A stretch of DNA of 64,000 nt from Mycobacterium sp. 3519A (GCF_900240945.1 NZ_OESG01000013.1:930001-994000); one strand, 5' to 3'; counted from the stretch's first letter, positions 7,707 to 16,898 are shown. The notes: generated from the sequence alone by a model not told the origin. Numbers and translations: made by a program.

Positions 7707-8935
7707 TGAAGGTCGCGATGGTCTCCGAACACGCCAGTCCGCTGGCAGTGCTCGGCGGCGCCGATGCAGGCGGACAGAACGTGCATGTCGCGGAGCTGTC
7801 AGCGGCGTTGACGCGCCGGGGCCACACGGTCACGGTTTACACCCGGCGCGACGAGCCCGATCTGCCGGAACGCGTCGACATGCCGCAGGGATACACGGTC
7901 GTGCATGTGCCCGCAGGACCCGCCGAACACCTCCCAAAGGACGAATTGCTGCGCCACATGGGTTTGTTCGCCCAATTCCTGGACGCGCGGTGGAGCGCCG
8001 ACCGCCCGGACGTGACGCACGCCCATTTCTGGATGTCAGGCGTCGCAGCCCAATTGGCGGCCCGCCATCTGGAAATCCCTGCTGTACAGACTTTCCACGC
8101 GCTCGGTGTGGTGAAGCGTAGGCACCAGGGTGCCAACGACACCAGCCCCAAGGAGCGCCACCAGCTCGAGGCGATGGTGGCCCGCTGCGCCTCATGGGTT
8201 GCCGCCACCTGTACCGACGAGGTCTTCGAATTGGTCAGGATGGGCCGATCCCGGACCAGGATGTCGGTCGTGCCCTGCGGGGTGGATGTGGACGTTTTCA
8301 CACCCGACGGCCCTGTGGCACCGCGCGGTGACCGGCACCGCGTCGTCAGTGTCGGAAGGTTCGTGTCCCGCAAGGGTTTCGACGTCGTGGTGCGGGCATT
8401 GCCCGCAATACCCGACACCGAACTCGTCATCGTCGGTGGTCCGAAGAAATCCAAACTGAAGTCGGATCCGGAAGCCCGCCGATTGTTGAAGCTGGCCGAC
8501 GAACTCGGGGTGGCCGACCGTGTCCATCTCTACGGATCCGTCGAGCGCGCTGACATGCCGGCGATACTGCGGTCAGCCGACGTGGTCGCCTGCACACCGT
8601 GGTACGAGCCGTTCGGCATCGTTCCGCTGGAAGCGATGGCCTGCGGTGTGCCGGTGGTCGCGGCCGCCGTCGGCGGCATGCTCGACACCGTCGTGCACGA
8701 CGTCACCGGTCGCCTTGTCAAGCCGAACAGCCCGGCCCATGTGGCCGCAGCGATCAAACAGTTGGTGCGCGACGACTTTCTGCGCCAAAGCCTCGGCGCC
8801 GCGGGCCGCGACCGTGCGAAGGCCCGCTACACCTGGGACCGGATCGCCGCGGATACGTTCCGGATCTATGACCGGCTGGTCCCCGCCGAGCAACCCGTTA
8901 CGGCAGCGTCGGCGTCGAAGCTCTCGTTGGGATGA
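7706..8935 (+). CDS. glycosyltransferase family 4
   Basis: 409 residues. KVAMVSEHASPL, then GGADAGGQNVHVAELSAAL and RRGHTVTVYTRRD, form the N-terminal GT-B domain; GQNVHV is typical of sucrose-synthase/phosphate-synthase-like GT4 enzymes. The C-terminal domain has VVSVGRFVSRKGFDVVV, LVIVGGPKKSKL and WYEPFGIVPLEAMACGVPVVA with the E-X7-E motif. I chose the ATG at 7706 because it overlaps the upstream stop (TGATG) and the fold starts there. Cytoplasmic retaining transferase using a nucleotide sugar. Confidence 0.87.
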   Translation: MKVAMVSEHASPLAVLGGADAGGQNVHVAELSAALTRRGHTVTVYTRRDEPDLPERVDMPQGYTVVHVPAGPAEHLPKDELLRHMGLFAQFLDARWSADRPDVTHAHFWMSGVAAQLAARHLEIPAVQTFHALGVVKRRHQGANDTSPKERHQLEAMVARCASWVAATCTDEVFELVRMGRSRTRMSVVPCGVDVDVFTPDGPVAPRGDRHRVVSVGRFVSRKGFDVVVRALPAIPDTELVIVGGPKKSKLKSDPEARRLLKLADELGVADRVHLYGSVERADMPAILRSADVVACTPWYEPFGIVPLEAMACGVPVVAAAVGGMLDTVVHDVTGRLVKPNSPAHVAAAIKQLVRDDFLRQSLGAAGRDRAKARYTWDRIAADTFRIYDRLVPAEQPVTAASASKLSLG

Positions 8936-8940
8936 CCGGT

Positions 8941-9819
8941 TCACTGCGACTCCAGCACTGCCAGCGCATGTTCCACGCTGGCGGGCAGCGGCCTGCGCTC
9001 GTTGACGACATCGGGCAGCCGCCGAACAGCCTCGACGGCGGCGCGCGCATGTTCACGATCTTTCAGCGCGCCGGCGAACAGCGCGCCGGCGGCTTTGAGG
9101 CAGTGGGGCATTGGACGCCGCATCCACGTGGTCAGCACCGCGTTACGCAGTGTTCGAGCGTCCTGCGCCGCTGCGCTTTTACGCACAGCGGACGGCTGGT
9201 GGATGGCGACGAGATCCGGGCAGTAGCACAGATCCCAGCCCAGCGCGGCCATGTCGACAGCGAGCAGTTCCTCTTCGCCGCGGAAGTGCAGGATCTCGCT
9301 GAAACCCCCTGCCGCCTCGAACGCGTGCTTACGCACCATCGAGGCACAGCTCATGAACCCGAGGACCGACGGCCCCGGCAGATCGGAACGCTGACCGAGC
9401 GGACTCGCTGCCAGCTGCGCACAGAACGGGTCCTCCCGGTGCTGCGGCCACACGATCGTCCGCGCGGCAACCAGGCCCAACGACGGGTGCCGGTCGAACA
9501 ACGCGGCGCCGATCGCCGGGGACTCAGGCGTCCACCACGAGTCGTCGTCGCAGAACGCGACATACGGGGTTTGCGACGCGGCCACCCCCACGTTGCGGCC
9601 CACTGCCCCCATGTTCTCCGTCAGCTCGATGACCCGCAGACGACCCGCGGCCTTCGCCGCGAAACGGTTCATGATTGCCACGGAGTCATCGCGGGAATCG
9701 TTGTCCACGAAGATGATTGGGCAACACGTGCTGTCGAGCAACCTGGCCACCGTGGTGACCAGCTCATCAGCACGGTCGCGGCTGGCGATGACGAACGACG
9801 TGCGTGCCATGGCATCCAT
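8941..9819 (-). CDS. glycosyltransferase family 2
   Basis: 292 residues. RTSFVIASRDRADELVTTVARL, IIFVDNDSRDDSV, GRNVGVAASQTPYVAFCDDDSWW (DxD motif) and MVRKHAFEAAGGFSE are canonical GT-A family 2 motifs. ATG codons at 9819 and 9810 are both possible; 9819 fits the 11-nt distance from a SigF-type -10. It is the only minus-strand gene in the glycan cluster and converges on the preceding GT4 gene with 5 nt between stops. No membrane segment, so it probably acts at the inner face of the membrane on a lipid-linked or nucleotide-sugar acceptor. Confidence 0.85.
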   Translation of the reverse strand: MDAMARTSFVIASRDRADELVTTVARLLDSTCCPIIFVDNDSRDDSVAIMNRFAAKAAGRLRVIELTENMGAVGRNVGVAASQTPYVAFCDDDSWWTPESPAIGAALFDRHPSLGLVAARTIVWPQHREDPFCAQLAASPLGQRSDLPGPSVLGFMSCASMVRKHAFEAAGGFSEILHFRGEEELLAVDMAALGWDLCYCPDLVAIHQPSAVRKSAAAQDARTLRNAVLTTWMRRPMPHCLKAAGALFAGALKDREHARAAVEAVRRLPDVVNERRPLPASVEHALAVLESQ

Positions 9820-9830
9820 AACGGTGCCGC

Positions 9831-9855
9831 CTACCCACGGCAGCGAAGGACAAAC
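9831..9855 (-). promoter_or_regulatory. SigF-type promoter of the GT2 gene
   Basis: Minus strand: GTTT (9855-9852), a 15-nt spacer, GGGTAG (9836-9831), then 11 nt to the ATG at 9819. Full match to GTTT-N15-17-GGGTA. Confidence 0.6.
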
Positions 9856-9859
9856 ACCT

Positions 9860-10840
9860 ATGCATGAACTCAACCGCGTGATGGTGACCGGCGGCGGCGG
9901 TTTCATCGGCGCACACCTGTGCGCACGCCTGCTCGACGACGGCGCGGAGGTGTTCTGCGTCGACGACATGTCGACGAGCGCTCCGACAGCGGCCAATGCG
10001 CTTCTCGGCAGGCCCGGCTACCACCTCATCCGGCACGACATCAGTCACCCGCTACGGGTGCACGTCGATGTCGACACGGTGCTGCACCTGGCCTCACCGG
10101 CGTCACCGGCGGATTACCTGCGTCTGCCGGTGCAGACAATGCGCACGGGCGCGCTGGGCACCGCCAACGTGCTCGACATCGCGGAACGCTGCGGCGCCCG
10201 CATGGTGTTGGCGTCCACCAGTGAGGTCTACGGCGACCCGTTGCAGCACCCGCAGCACGAAACATACTGGGGCAACGTCAATCCCATCGGACCGCGAAGC
10301 GTGTACGACGAGGCGAAACGGTTCGCCGAAGCCTTGACGTTCGCCTATCGGCGAGTGCGCTCGGCCGACGTGGGCGTGGCGCGCATCTTCAACACCTACG
10401 GGCCGGGCATGCGCTCCGATGACGGCCGCATGGTCCCGACGTTCTGCAACCAGGCGCTGGCAGGAGAGCCGATCACGGTGACCGGCACCGGCCAGCAGAC
10501 CCGCTCGCTGTGCTATGTCGACGACACGGTCGACGCACTGATCGCGCTCGCCCGCTCCGACTATGCGGGACCGGTCAACGTCGGAAACCCCGCCGAACTG
10601 TCGGTGCTGCACATCGCCGAACTCATCCGCGACCTCGCGGGCAGCCGGTCCCCGATTCATTTCGTGCCCGCGGTCGAGGACGACCCGCAGCGCCGCTGTC
10701 CGGACATCACAGTCGCGCGTGCACACCTGGACTGGCGACCGCTGGTGGACTACCGGACCGGACTCGACGCCACCGTGCAGTGGTTCCGAAATCAGCGCGA
10801 CGCGGATCTCTCGACATCGGCTGCCCTGCAGGGAAGTTAG
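9860..10840 (+). CDS. NAD-dependent UDP-glucuronate decarboxylase-like (UDP-xylose synthase) epimerase-family enzyme
   Basis: 326 residues, extended SDR fold. VMVTGGGGFIGAHLCARLL is the NAD-binding glycine motif; HLASPASPADYL is characteristic of UDP-glucuronate decarboxylases; STSEVYGDP and YDEAKR supply the S/T and YxxxK catalytic residues; ARIFNTYGPGM is the substrate-site block. With the UDP-glucose dehydrogenase at the far end of the cluster it would complete UDP-glucose to UDP-glucuronate to UDP-xylose. The ATG at 9860 starts just before the glycine motif; an in-frame extension upstream is not coding. The next gene follows after 10 nt. Confidence 0.82.
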   Translation: MHELNRVMVTGGGGFIGAHLCARLLDDGAEVFCVDDMSTSAPTAANALLGRPGYHLIRHDISHPLRVHVDVDTVLHLASPASPADYLRLPVQTMRTGALGTANVLDIAERCGARMVLASTSEVYGDPLQHPQHETYWGNVNPIGPRSVYDEAKRFAEALTFAYRRVRSADVGVARIFNTYGPGMRSDDGRMVPTFCNQALAGEPITVTGTGQQTRSLCYVDDTVDALIALARSDYAGPVNVGNPAELSVLHIAELIRDLAGSRSPIHFVPAVEDDPQRRCPDITVARAHLDWRPLVDYRTGLDATVQWFRNQRDADLSTSAALQGS

Positions 10841-10850
10841 GAGACCCCTC

Positions 10851-12464
10851 GTGCGCATACTCGGAATCAACGCGGTCTTCCACGATCCTGCTGCGGCGCT
10901 CGTCGTGGACGGTCGGATCGTCGCGGCGGCGGAGGAGGAGCGATTCTCGCGGCGCAAGCACGGTAAGCAGGCGGTGCCGTTCTCCACGTGGGAACTGCCG
11001 ATCCAGGCGGCGCAGTGGTGCCTCGCCGAGGCAGGCCTGCGACCGTCAGACCTCGATGCGGTGGGCTACTCATACGACCCACGGCTGATGGCCGAAGTCG
11101 ATGTGACGGCAGGCGGTTTCGACCAGGACTGGGAGTACCTGCGCACCATGTACGCCGAGCGGGCGCCGCGGTTTCTGCAGGCCGCGTTCCCAGGACTGGA
11201 TCCCGCGATCGTGCGGCACGTCCGCCATCACGTGGCACACGCCGCGTCCAGTGCGCTGGCGTCACCGCACCCCGACTGTGCGGTCCTGGTGGTCGACGGC
11301 CGCGGCGAGCGGGCCTCGATGTTGGCGGGCAGTTTCGCCGACAGCAAGATCGACGTGCTGGCCACCCAGGCGCTGCCGCATTCCCTCGGCCTGCTCTACG
11401 AAGACCTCACCGAGCATCTGGGCTTCAAGCGCTCCAGCGACGAGTACAAGGTGATGGCGATGGCGTCCTACGGGACGCCATCCTTCGCCGACCGGTTCCG
11501 TGAACTGGTCTACACCACCGGTGACGGCGGTTTCCGCACCGAACCGGTGGACTGGACCGAGTTCGGCCCGCGTGGGGAACACAATTTCGACCTGGCCTGC
11601 AGCGTGCAGAAAGTGCTCGAGGAGGTTCTTCTCGACCTGGTCCGCTGGCTGCGCGACCACACCGAATACGAAAGCCTGTGTCTGGCAGGGGGAGTGGCGC
11701 TCAACTGCGTGGCCAACTCGAAGCTGTGGAAACACGGCGGATTCAGGAACGTCTGGGTGCAACCCGCCGCGGGGGACTCCGGCACCGCGCTGGGTGCCGC
11801 GCTCGCCCTCGCGGGTGAGGCAGGCGAACCGATCATTCCCATGCCGACCGCCCAACTGGGCCGCGGATTCTCCGACGACGAGGTCGAGTCGGCTCTGCGT
11901 GAGGCCGCGGTGCCCTACGAGCGTCCCGTCGACTACGCGGCCGCGGTCGGTGACGCGCTCGCCGACGATCTGCTGGTGGGCTGGTTTCAGGGCCGCGCGG
12001 AGTTCGGGCCGCGTGCCCTCGGCGGCCGCTCCCTGCTCGCAGACCCACGCAACAGCGCAAACCTGGAGCGACTCAACACTGTCAAAGGCCGCGAGCAGTT
12101 CCGTCCGGTCGCCCCGATGGTGTTGGCTGAGCGCGCCCGCGAAATCTTCTCGGGCGGACCGATTCCCAGCCCGTACATGCTGTTCGTGCACGACGTCGCC
12201 GAAGAGTGGCGGCCGAAGATCCCTGCCGTCACCCACGTCGACGGCACCGCGCGGGTGCAGACCGTCGACCGCACCGACGCGCTGCTGTACGACACCCTCA
12301 ACAGGTTCGCCGAACGGACCGGCGTTCCGGTGGTTGTCAACACCAGCTTCAACACCTCGGGCCGACCGATGGTCGACAGCCCCCGCGACGCATTGGAGTG
12401 CTTCGGCAGCGCACCGATCGACGTGTTGGCGATCGGCCCGTTTGTGGTGAGGCGGCCCCGATGA
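10851..12464 (+). CDS. O-carbamoyltransferase (NodU/CmcH/TobZ family)
   Basis: 537 residues from a GTG start with AGGAGA-like sequence before it. The N-terminal ASKHA/Kae1-like domain shows ILGINAVFHDPAAALVVDG, AAAEEERFSRRKH, HHVAHAASSAL (metal-binding histidines, about residues 124-129) and LVVDGRGERAS. The C-terminal domain has GRAEFGPRALGGRSLLADPR and VNTSFNTSGRPMV. These enzymes move carbamoyl from carbamoyl phosphate through carbamoyl-AMP onto a sugar hydroxyl. The gene lies between the xylose synthase and the GT2-GmhB fusion and overlaps the latter by ATGA, so a sugar of this pathway is the likely acceptor. Confidence 0.9.
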   Translation: MRILGINAVFHDPAAALVVDGRIVAAAEEERFSRRKHGKQAVPFSTWELPIQAAQWCLAEAGLRPSDLDAVGYSYDPRLMAEVDVTAGGFDQDWEYLRTMYAERAPRFLQAAFPGLDPAIVRHVRHHVAHAASSALASPHPDCAVLVVDGRGERASMLAGSFADSKIDVLATQALPHSLGLLYEDLTEHLGFKRSSDEYKVMAMASYGTPSFADRFRELVYTTGDGGFRTEPVDWTEFGPRGEHNFDLACSVQKVLEEVLLDLVRWLRDHTEYESLCLAGGVALNCVANSKLWKHGGFRNVWVQPAAGDSGTALGAALALAGEAGEPIIPMPTAQLGRGFSDDEVESALREAAVPYERPVDYAAAVGDALADDLLVGWFQGRAEFGPRALGGRSLLADPRNSANLERLNTVKGREQFRPVAPMVLAERAREIFSGGPIPSPYMLFVHDVAEEWRPKIPAVTHVDGTARVQTVDRTDALLYDTLNRFAERTGVPVVVNTSFNTSGRPMVDSPRDALECFGSAPIDVLAIGPFVVRRPR

Positions 12465-13951
12465 CGGACTACGCCATCGTGATACCGACCATCGGGCGGG
12501 ACTCGCTGCACCGCCTGTTGGCAGAACTCGACGGCTCTGCGGGGCCACGGCCTGCAGAGGTGATCGTCGTCGACGACCGAGCCGACACGACGATACCGTT
12601 GCGAGTTGCGTCGAAGCTGCCGGTGCGGGTATTGCGCAGCGGTGGCCGCGGTCCCGCCGCCGCCCGCAACGTCGGATGGCGTGCCACCCGCTGCCAGTGG
12701 ATCAGCTTCCTCGACGACGACGTGCTCCCGCAGGCCAATTGGTTCAGCGCGCTGGCCGACGACCTCGACGCGGCCGAAGAAGCAGGCGCCTCGGGCTCAC
12801 AGGCGGTCATCGAGGTGCCGCGAGTGGCGGGCCGCAGGGCCACCGACGACGAGCGTCGCACCCAGCGGCTGTCGGACGCCAAGTGGATCACCGCCGATAT
12901 GGCGTATCGGCGTTCGGCGTTGGTGGCCGCCGGCGGATTCGACGAGCGGTTTCCGCGCGCGTATCGCGAAGACTCGGACCTTGCGCTACGAATCGCCATG
13001 TCGGGCAACAACATTGTGAACGGCTCCCGGCGATGCACGCATCCGGTGGCCAATGCGACGCTGTTCAGCAGCGTCCGCGCGCAGATCGGCAACCGGGACA
13101 ACGCGCTGATGCGCCGCAAACACGGCAGGGCCTGGCGGACCGCCGTCGGTGAGGGCCGCGGGCGGATGCCTGCCCACGCATTGACCTGCCTGTCGGCCGC
13201 CACCGCGCTGATCGCATCGCTGTCCGGTCGCAGGCGCCTGGCGCGACGCGCGGCGGAACTGTGGTGCGCACTGACAGCCGAGTTCGCGGCGCGCCGATTC
13301 TGGGCTGGTCCGCATACGCCCATCGAGGCCGGCCGAATCGGATTGACCAGCATCCTGATTCCGGTGGTCGCGGTGGCGCATCGCATCCACGGGGAATGGA
13401 CTTTCCGGGCGGCGCGCCGCGACCCGCCGCTGGCGGTGCTGCTGGATCGCGATGACACGATCATCGAGGACAGCCCCTATCTCAACGATCCCGACGGGGT
13501 CCGACCGGTGCGCGGCGCACTCGATGCGTTGGGCCGGTTACGCGACCGCGGGCTGATGCTGGCGGTGGTGACCAACCAGTCAGGCGTCGCGAAGGGGTTG
13601 ATCACCGCCGACCAACTCGAGGCCGTCAACGCGAAAGTCGATGCGGTGCTTGGGCCGTTCGACTCCTGGCACATCTGCGTACATGACGAAGGGGACGATT
13701 GCCGATGCCGCAAGCCCGCGCCGGGCATGGTGCGGGCGGCCGCCGACGCGCTCGGCGTTGACCCCGCGCGCTGCGTGATGATCGGCGACACCGGCGGCGA
13801 CGTCGAGGCGGCGCTGTCGGCGAACGCCGACGTGGTGCTCGTGCCGACGCGACGGACCCGACGCCGCGAGGTGCTCGACGCAAGGGCCCGCGCCCGCGTC
13901 GCCGAAACGTTGAGCGACGCGGTGTCGCTGGTGCTGAAGGACTGCCGATGA
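12461..13951 (+). CDS. fusion of GT2 glycosyltransferase and HAD phosphatase (GmhB-like, D,D-heptose 1,7-bisphosphate phosphatase)
   Basis: 496 residues with two separate domains. Residues 1 to ~215 form a GT-A family 2 transferase (YAIVIPTIGRDSLHRLL, EVIVVDDRAD, RNVGWRATRCQWISFLDDDV, EDSDLALRIAMSG). Residues ~320-490 form a HAD-IIIA phosphatase: AVLLDRDDTIIEDSPYLNDP, VVTNQSGVAKGLI, CRCRKPAPGM and MIGDTGGDVEAA; the CRCRK zinc/substrate segment is typical of GmhB. GmhB removes the 7-phosphate in ADP-heptose synthesis, which fits gmhA and hldE downstream. The nucleophile loop reads DRDDT instead of the usual DRDGT. ATGA overlaps join it to both neighbours. Confidence 0.86.
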   Translation: MTDYAIVIPTIGRDSLHRLLAELDGSAGPRPAEVIVVDDRADTTIPLRVASKLPVRVLRSGGRGPAAARNVGWRATRCQWISFLDDDVLPQANWFSALADDLDAAEEAGASGSQAVIEVPRVAGRRATDDERRTQRLSDAKWITADMAYRRSALVAAGGFDERFPRAYREDSDLALRIAMSGNNIVNGSRRCTHPVANATLFSSVRAQIGNRDNALMRRKHGRAWRTAVGEGRGRMPAHALTCLSAATALIASLSGRRRLARRAAELWCALTAEFAARRFWAGPHTPIEAGRIGLTSILIPVVAVAHRIHGEWTFRAARRDPPLAVLLDRDDTIIEDSPYLNDPDGVRPVRGALDALGRLRDRGLMLAVVTNQSGVAKGLITADQLEAVNAKVDAVLGPFDSWHICVHDEGDDCRCRKPAPGMVRAAADALGVDPARCVMIGDTGGDVEAALSANADVVLVPTRRTRRREVLDARARARVAETLSDAVSLVLKDCR

Positions 13952-14970
13952 ACCGCGCAGTGGTGGCCAGACTGGACAGCGCAGGCGACGTGCTGATCAC
14001 CGGACCAGCGGTGCGCGCCGTCGCAGCAGCGCACGACGGGGTGACATTTCTGGCTGGTCCGCGCGGCCGTGCCGCCGCCGAATTGCTGCCCGGGGTCGAC
14101 GACATCATCGAATGGCAGGCACCATGGGTCGATTTCGACGCGCAGGAACTGACTGCCGCACACGTGGATTCGTTGGTCAAGCTGCTTCGCGACGTGGCGC
14201 CGGGTCGGGTGTACATCTTCACGTCGTTTCACCAGTCGCCGCTGCCGCTCGCGCTGATCTGCCGGATGGCCGACGTGCCGTGGATCGGGGCGATCAGCGA
14301 GGACTATCCAGGCACATTGCTCGACCTGCGCCACCACGTGCAGGGGGGACTACCCGAACCGGAGCGGGCCCTGTCCCTCGTCCGCGAGGCCGGTTGCGAG
14401 CTGCCGTGGGGAGACGACGGTGGGCTGGCCGTGCGCGAACTCCCTGAACTGCCCGACGACATCGCCGAAACCATCGGTGACGCATCCTTTGTCGTGTTCC
14501 ATCCCGGGGCGGCGGTGCCGGCCCGCAGGCCGACGACCGCGCGCAGCGCGCAGATGGTCGCCGCGCTGACCGCCGCGGGGCACCGCGTCGTCGTCACCGG
14601 CGACGTAGCCGAAAAGCCACTCACCGCGGCGGTGGCGGGTAGCGACGCTGTCGACCTCGGCGGCCGAACCACGCTGGCCACCCTCGGGGCGGTGTATGCG
14701 GCGGCGCGCGTCGTGGTGGCGCCCAATACCGGACCCGCGCATCTGGCCGCCGCGGTCGGCGTAGGTGTGGTGTCGCTGTTCGCGCCCGTCGTACCCGCCT
14801 CGCAGTGGAGTCCATACGGCCGCAACGTCATCCGTCTCGGCGATCAGGCTGCCCCGTGCCGAGAAACCCGCGCCCGCGACTGCCCGGTGTACGGACATCC
14901 GTGTCTGGACCAGATCACCGACGCCGAACTGGTGGCAGCGGTCGACCGATGGGAGACACATCGTGATTGA
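13948..14970 (+). CDS. GT9 family heptosyltransferase-like glycosyltransferase
   Basis: 340 residues. VVARLDSAGDVLITGPAVRAV is the N-terminal GT9 motif (LDSxGD); FVVFHPGAAVPARRP, HRVVVTGDVAEKPL and VVVAPNTGPAHLAAAVGVGVVSLF are the C-terminal donor-site blocks of ADP-heptose:LPS heptosyltransferases. In Gram-negatives these enzymes add L,D-heptose to LPS core; this organism type has no LPS, so the acceptor must differ. Its stop overlaps the gmhA start by 8 nt and its start overlaps the GmhB fusion (ATGA). One of two GT9 genes here. Confidence 0.87.
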   Translation: MNRAVVARLDSAGDVLITGPAVRAVAAAHDGVTFLAGPRGRAAAELLPGVDDIIEWQAPWVDFDAQELTAAHVDSLVKLLRDVAPGRVYIFTSFHQSPLPLALICRMADVPWIGAISEDYPGTLLDLRHHVQGGLPEPERALSLVREAGCELPWGDDGGLAVRELPELPDDIAETIGDASFVVFHPGAAVPARRPTTARSAQMVAALTAAGHRVVVTGDVAEKPLTAAVAGSDAVDLGGRTTLATLGAVYAAARVVVAPNTGPAHLAAAVGVGVVSLFAPVVPASQWSPYGRNVIRLGDQAAPCRETRARDCPVYGHPCLDQITDAELVAAVDRWETHRD

Positions 14971-15532
14971 AACCCATATCTCCGCCTTGGCGAACGCGGT
15001 CGGGCAGATCAGCGCGGAGGCACCACGCCTGCAGGCGTGGGGCAGTCGACTGGCGGACGTGCTGATCGGCGGCGGCCGACTGCTCGCCTGCGGCAACGGC
15101 GGCAGCGCCGCTGAGGCTCAGCATCTGACCGCAGAACTGGTCGGTCGGTTCCGCGATGAGCGGATGCCGTTGTCCGCCATCTCGTTACACGCCGACACCT
15201 CGGCGCTGACAGCGATCGCCAACGACTACGGCACTGACGACATGTATGCCCGAGGAGTGCGGGCGCACGGCAGGCCCGGCGACATCCTGGTGGCCTTGTC
15301 GACCAGTGGCACCAGCCCCAACGTGCTGTGTGCCGTCAAGGCGGCACACGAAACCGGACTCACCGCGTGGGCGTTGTCCGGGCCGGCGCCCAACCCGCTG
15401 GCGGCCATGTGCGACGACGCCGTCTGCGTCGAAGCCTCCACCACCGCGACGGTGCAGGAGATCCACCTGCTGCTGGTCCACGCTCTCTGCATCGCGGTCG
15501 ACGATGTGCTGTTGGGAGCCGGTCATGAGTAA
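14963..15532 (+). CDS. gmhA: D-sedoheptulose 7-phosphate isomerase
   Basis: 189 residues from a GTG preceded by GGGAG. SIS-domain isomerase with LLACGNGGSAAEAQHLTAELVGRF, the signature of GmhA, and LVALSTSGTSPNVLCAV, the phosphate-binding loop; TTATVQEIHLLLVHALC contains the usual C-terminal glutamate/histidine. It converts sedoheptulose 7-phosphate to D-glycero-D-manno-heptose 7-phosphate, the first step of nucleotide-heptose synthesis. It overlaps both neighbours (8 nt each), implying translational coupling with the GT9 gene and hldE. Confidence 0.92.
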   Translation: MIETHISALANAVGQISAEAPRLQAWGSRLADVLIGGGRLLACGNGGSAAEAQHLTAELVGRFRDERMPLSAISLHADTSALTAIANDYGTDDMYARGVRAHGRPGDILVALSTSGTSPNVLCAVKAAHETGLTAWALSGPAPNPLAAMCDDAVCVEASTTATVQEIHLLLVHALCIAVDDVLLGAGHE

Positions 15533-16880
15533 ACCGATTGTGATCGTCGGTGATTCGATGCTCGACGTCGACATCGAAGGAAGCGCAACCCGGCTCAGCC
15601 CCGAGGCGCCGGTGGCCGTCGTCGACACGAAGCGGGTCTGGCACCGGCCCGGCGGGGCCGGCCTGGCGGCGGTGCTGGCCGCCCGGCTGGAATGCGACGT
15701 GGTCCTGGTGACCGCTCTGGCGGACGACCCCGACGGGCAGGCGCTGGACCGCCTGCTCACCTCCGCCCGTGTCACCGTCGTCCGGCTGCCGCTGTCCGGT
15801 AACACCGTCTGCAAGACCAGGATTCGGGTGGCCGGCCATTCGATGCTTCGACTGGATCACGGCGACGGGACAGCCGGTGGTGACTCGATACCCAGGCGCG
15901 CCGCCGAGGCGCTGCAGAATGCGAAAGCGATCTGCGTGGCCGACTACGGCCGGGGTGTCGCCTCGCATCCAGGCATCAGGGACGCGCTGACCGCCGCGGC
16001 GAAGCGTGTGCCCGTCGTCTGGGATCCACATCCGCGCGGTGCCGCGCCGGTGCAGGGGTGCTGGCTGGTCACGCCAAACGAGGCCGAAGCCCGCGAGGAC
16101 AGCGGTGATGCACTGCGCAAGCGGTGGCATGCCAAGGCCGTCAGCGTGACGCTCGGATCCCGCGGCGCGGTACTCGCCACCGCACAGACCAACACGTTCA
16201 TCCCGACACCTGCCGTTCCCGCGTCCGCGGGCAGCGACACCTGCGGCGCCGGGGACCGGTTCGCGGTCGCCGCCACCCTCGCGCTTGCCGCAGGCCAGGA
16301 CATCGAGGGGGCGGCCGCCGCGGCGGTCGACGCGGCCAGCCGATTCGTCGCTGCAGGCGGCGCTGCAGGCGTGTCGAGTTCGGCGTCTGTCGGCGCAAGC
16401 CACTCGGCCGTCGGCGAATTCGACGCCATCACCGGTGACGCCGCCACCGTCCGCGACAGGTTGCGCAGCCGCGGCGGGACATTGGTCGCGACCGGCGGCT
16501 GCTTCGATCTGCTGCACACCGGCCACGTCCGACTGCTGCGCGACGCGCGACACCTCGGTGACGCGTTGGTGGTGCTGCTCAACTCCGACGCGTCGGTGCG
16601 GGCGCTGAAAGGCCCGCGGCGACCGGTGATGCGGGCCGAAGACCGGGCACGGGTGCTGTCCGCGCTGGCGTGTGTCGATGCCGTCATCGTGTTCGACGAA
16701 CACTCACCCGAACGGGTATTGGAACAACTGCGGCCCGACGTCTGGGTCAAGGGTGGCGATTACGCCGAGGCCGACCTGCCGGAGGCCGAGGTGGTCCGCC
16801 GTCACGGCGGCGAAGTCGTGCTGTTACCGACCGTATCCGGCTATTCGTCGTCAAAGCTGATCGCCGCCGCGCGGTCGTGA
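15525..16880 (+). CDS. hldE: bifunctional heptose 7-phosphate kinase / heptose 1-phosphate adenylyltransferase
   Basis: 451 residues. Residues 1 to ~300 are a PfkB-type kinase (GDSMLDVDIEG, RPGGAGLAAVLAARL, SDTCGAGDRFAVAATLAL with the catalytic GAGD). Residues ~320-451 are a cytidylyltransferase-fold domain (VATGGCFDLLHTGHVRLL with HxGH; VKGGDYAEADLPE). This is the two-domain layout of HldE (RfaE). It phosphorylates heptose 7-phosphate at C1 and, after GmhB, adenylylates it to ADP-heptose. A small gap of about 20 residues rich in A/G/S links the domains. Start ATG overlaps the gmhA end by 8 nt. Confidence 0.92.
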   Translation: MSKPIVIVGDSMLDVDIEGSATRLSPEAPVAVVDTKRVWHRPGGAGLAAVLAARLECDVVLVTALADDPDGQALDRLLTSARVTVVRLPLSGNTVCKTRIRVAGHSMLRLDHGDGTAGGDSIPRRAAEALQNAKAICVADYGRGVASHPGIRDALTAAAKRVPVVWDPHPRGAAPVQGCWLVTPNEAEAREDSGDALRKRWHAKAVSVTLGSRGAVLATAQTNTFIPTPAVPASAGSDTCGAGDRFAVAATLALAAGQDIEGAAAAAVDAASRFVAAGGAAGVSSSASVGASHSAVGEFDAITGDAATVRDRLRSRGGTLVATGGCFDLLHTGHVRLLRDARHLGDALVVLLNSDASVRALKGPRRPVMRAEDRARVLSALACVDAVIVFDEHSPERVLEQLRPDVWVKGGDYAEADLPEAEVVRRHGGEVVLLPTVSGYSSSKLIAAARS

Positions 16881-16898
16881 CAAATGAGGGGACTCGTA

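Noticed and set aside
11262..12548. 428-codon open frame antisense to the carbamoyltransferase gene
   Set aside because: Same reason: composition of a shadow frame, no recognisable domain.
15360..16703. 447-codon open frame antisense to hldE
   Set aside because: It mirrors the GC3 bias of hldE, has R/G/H-rich composition and no domain; hldE has full motifs.
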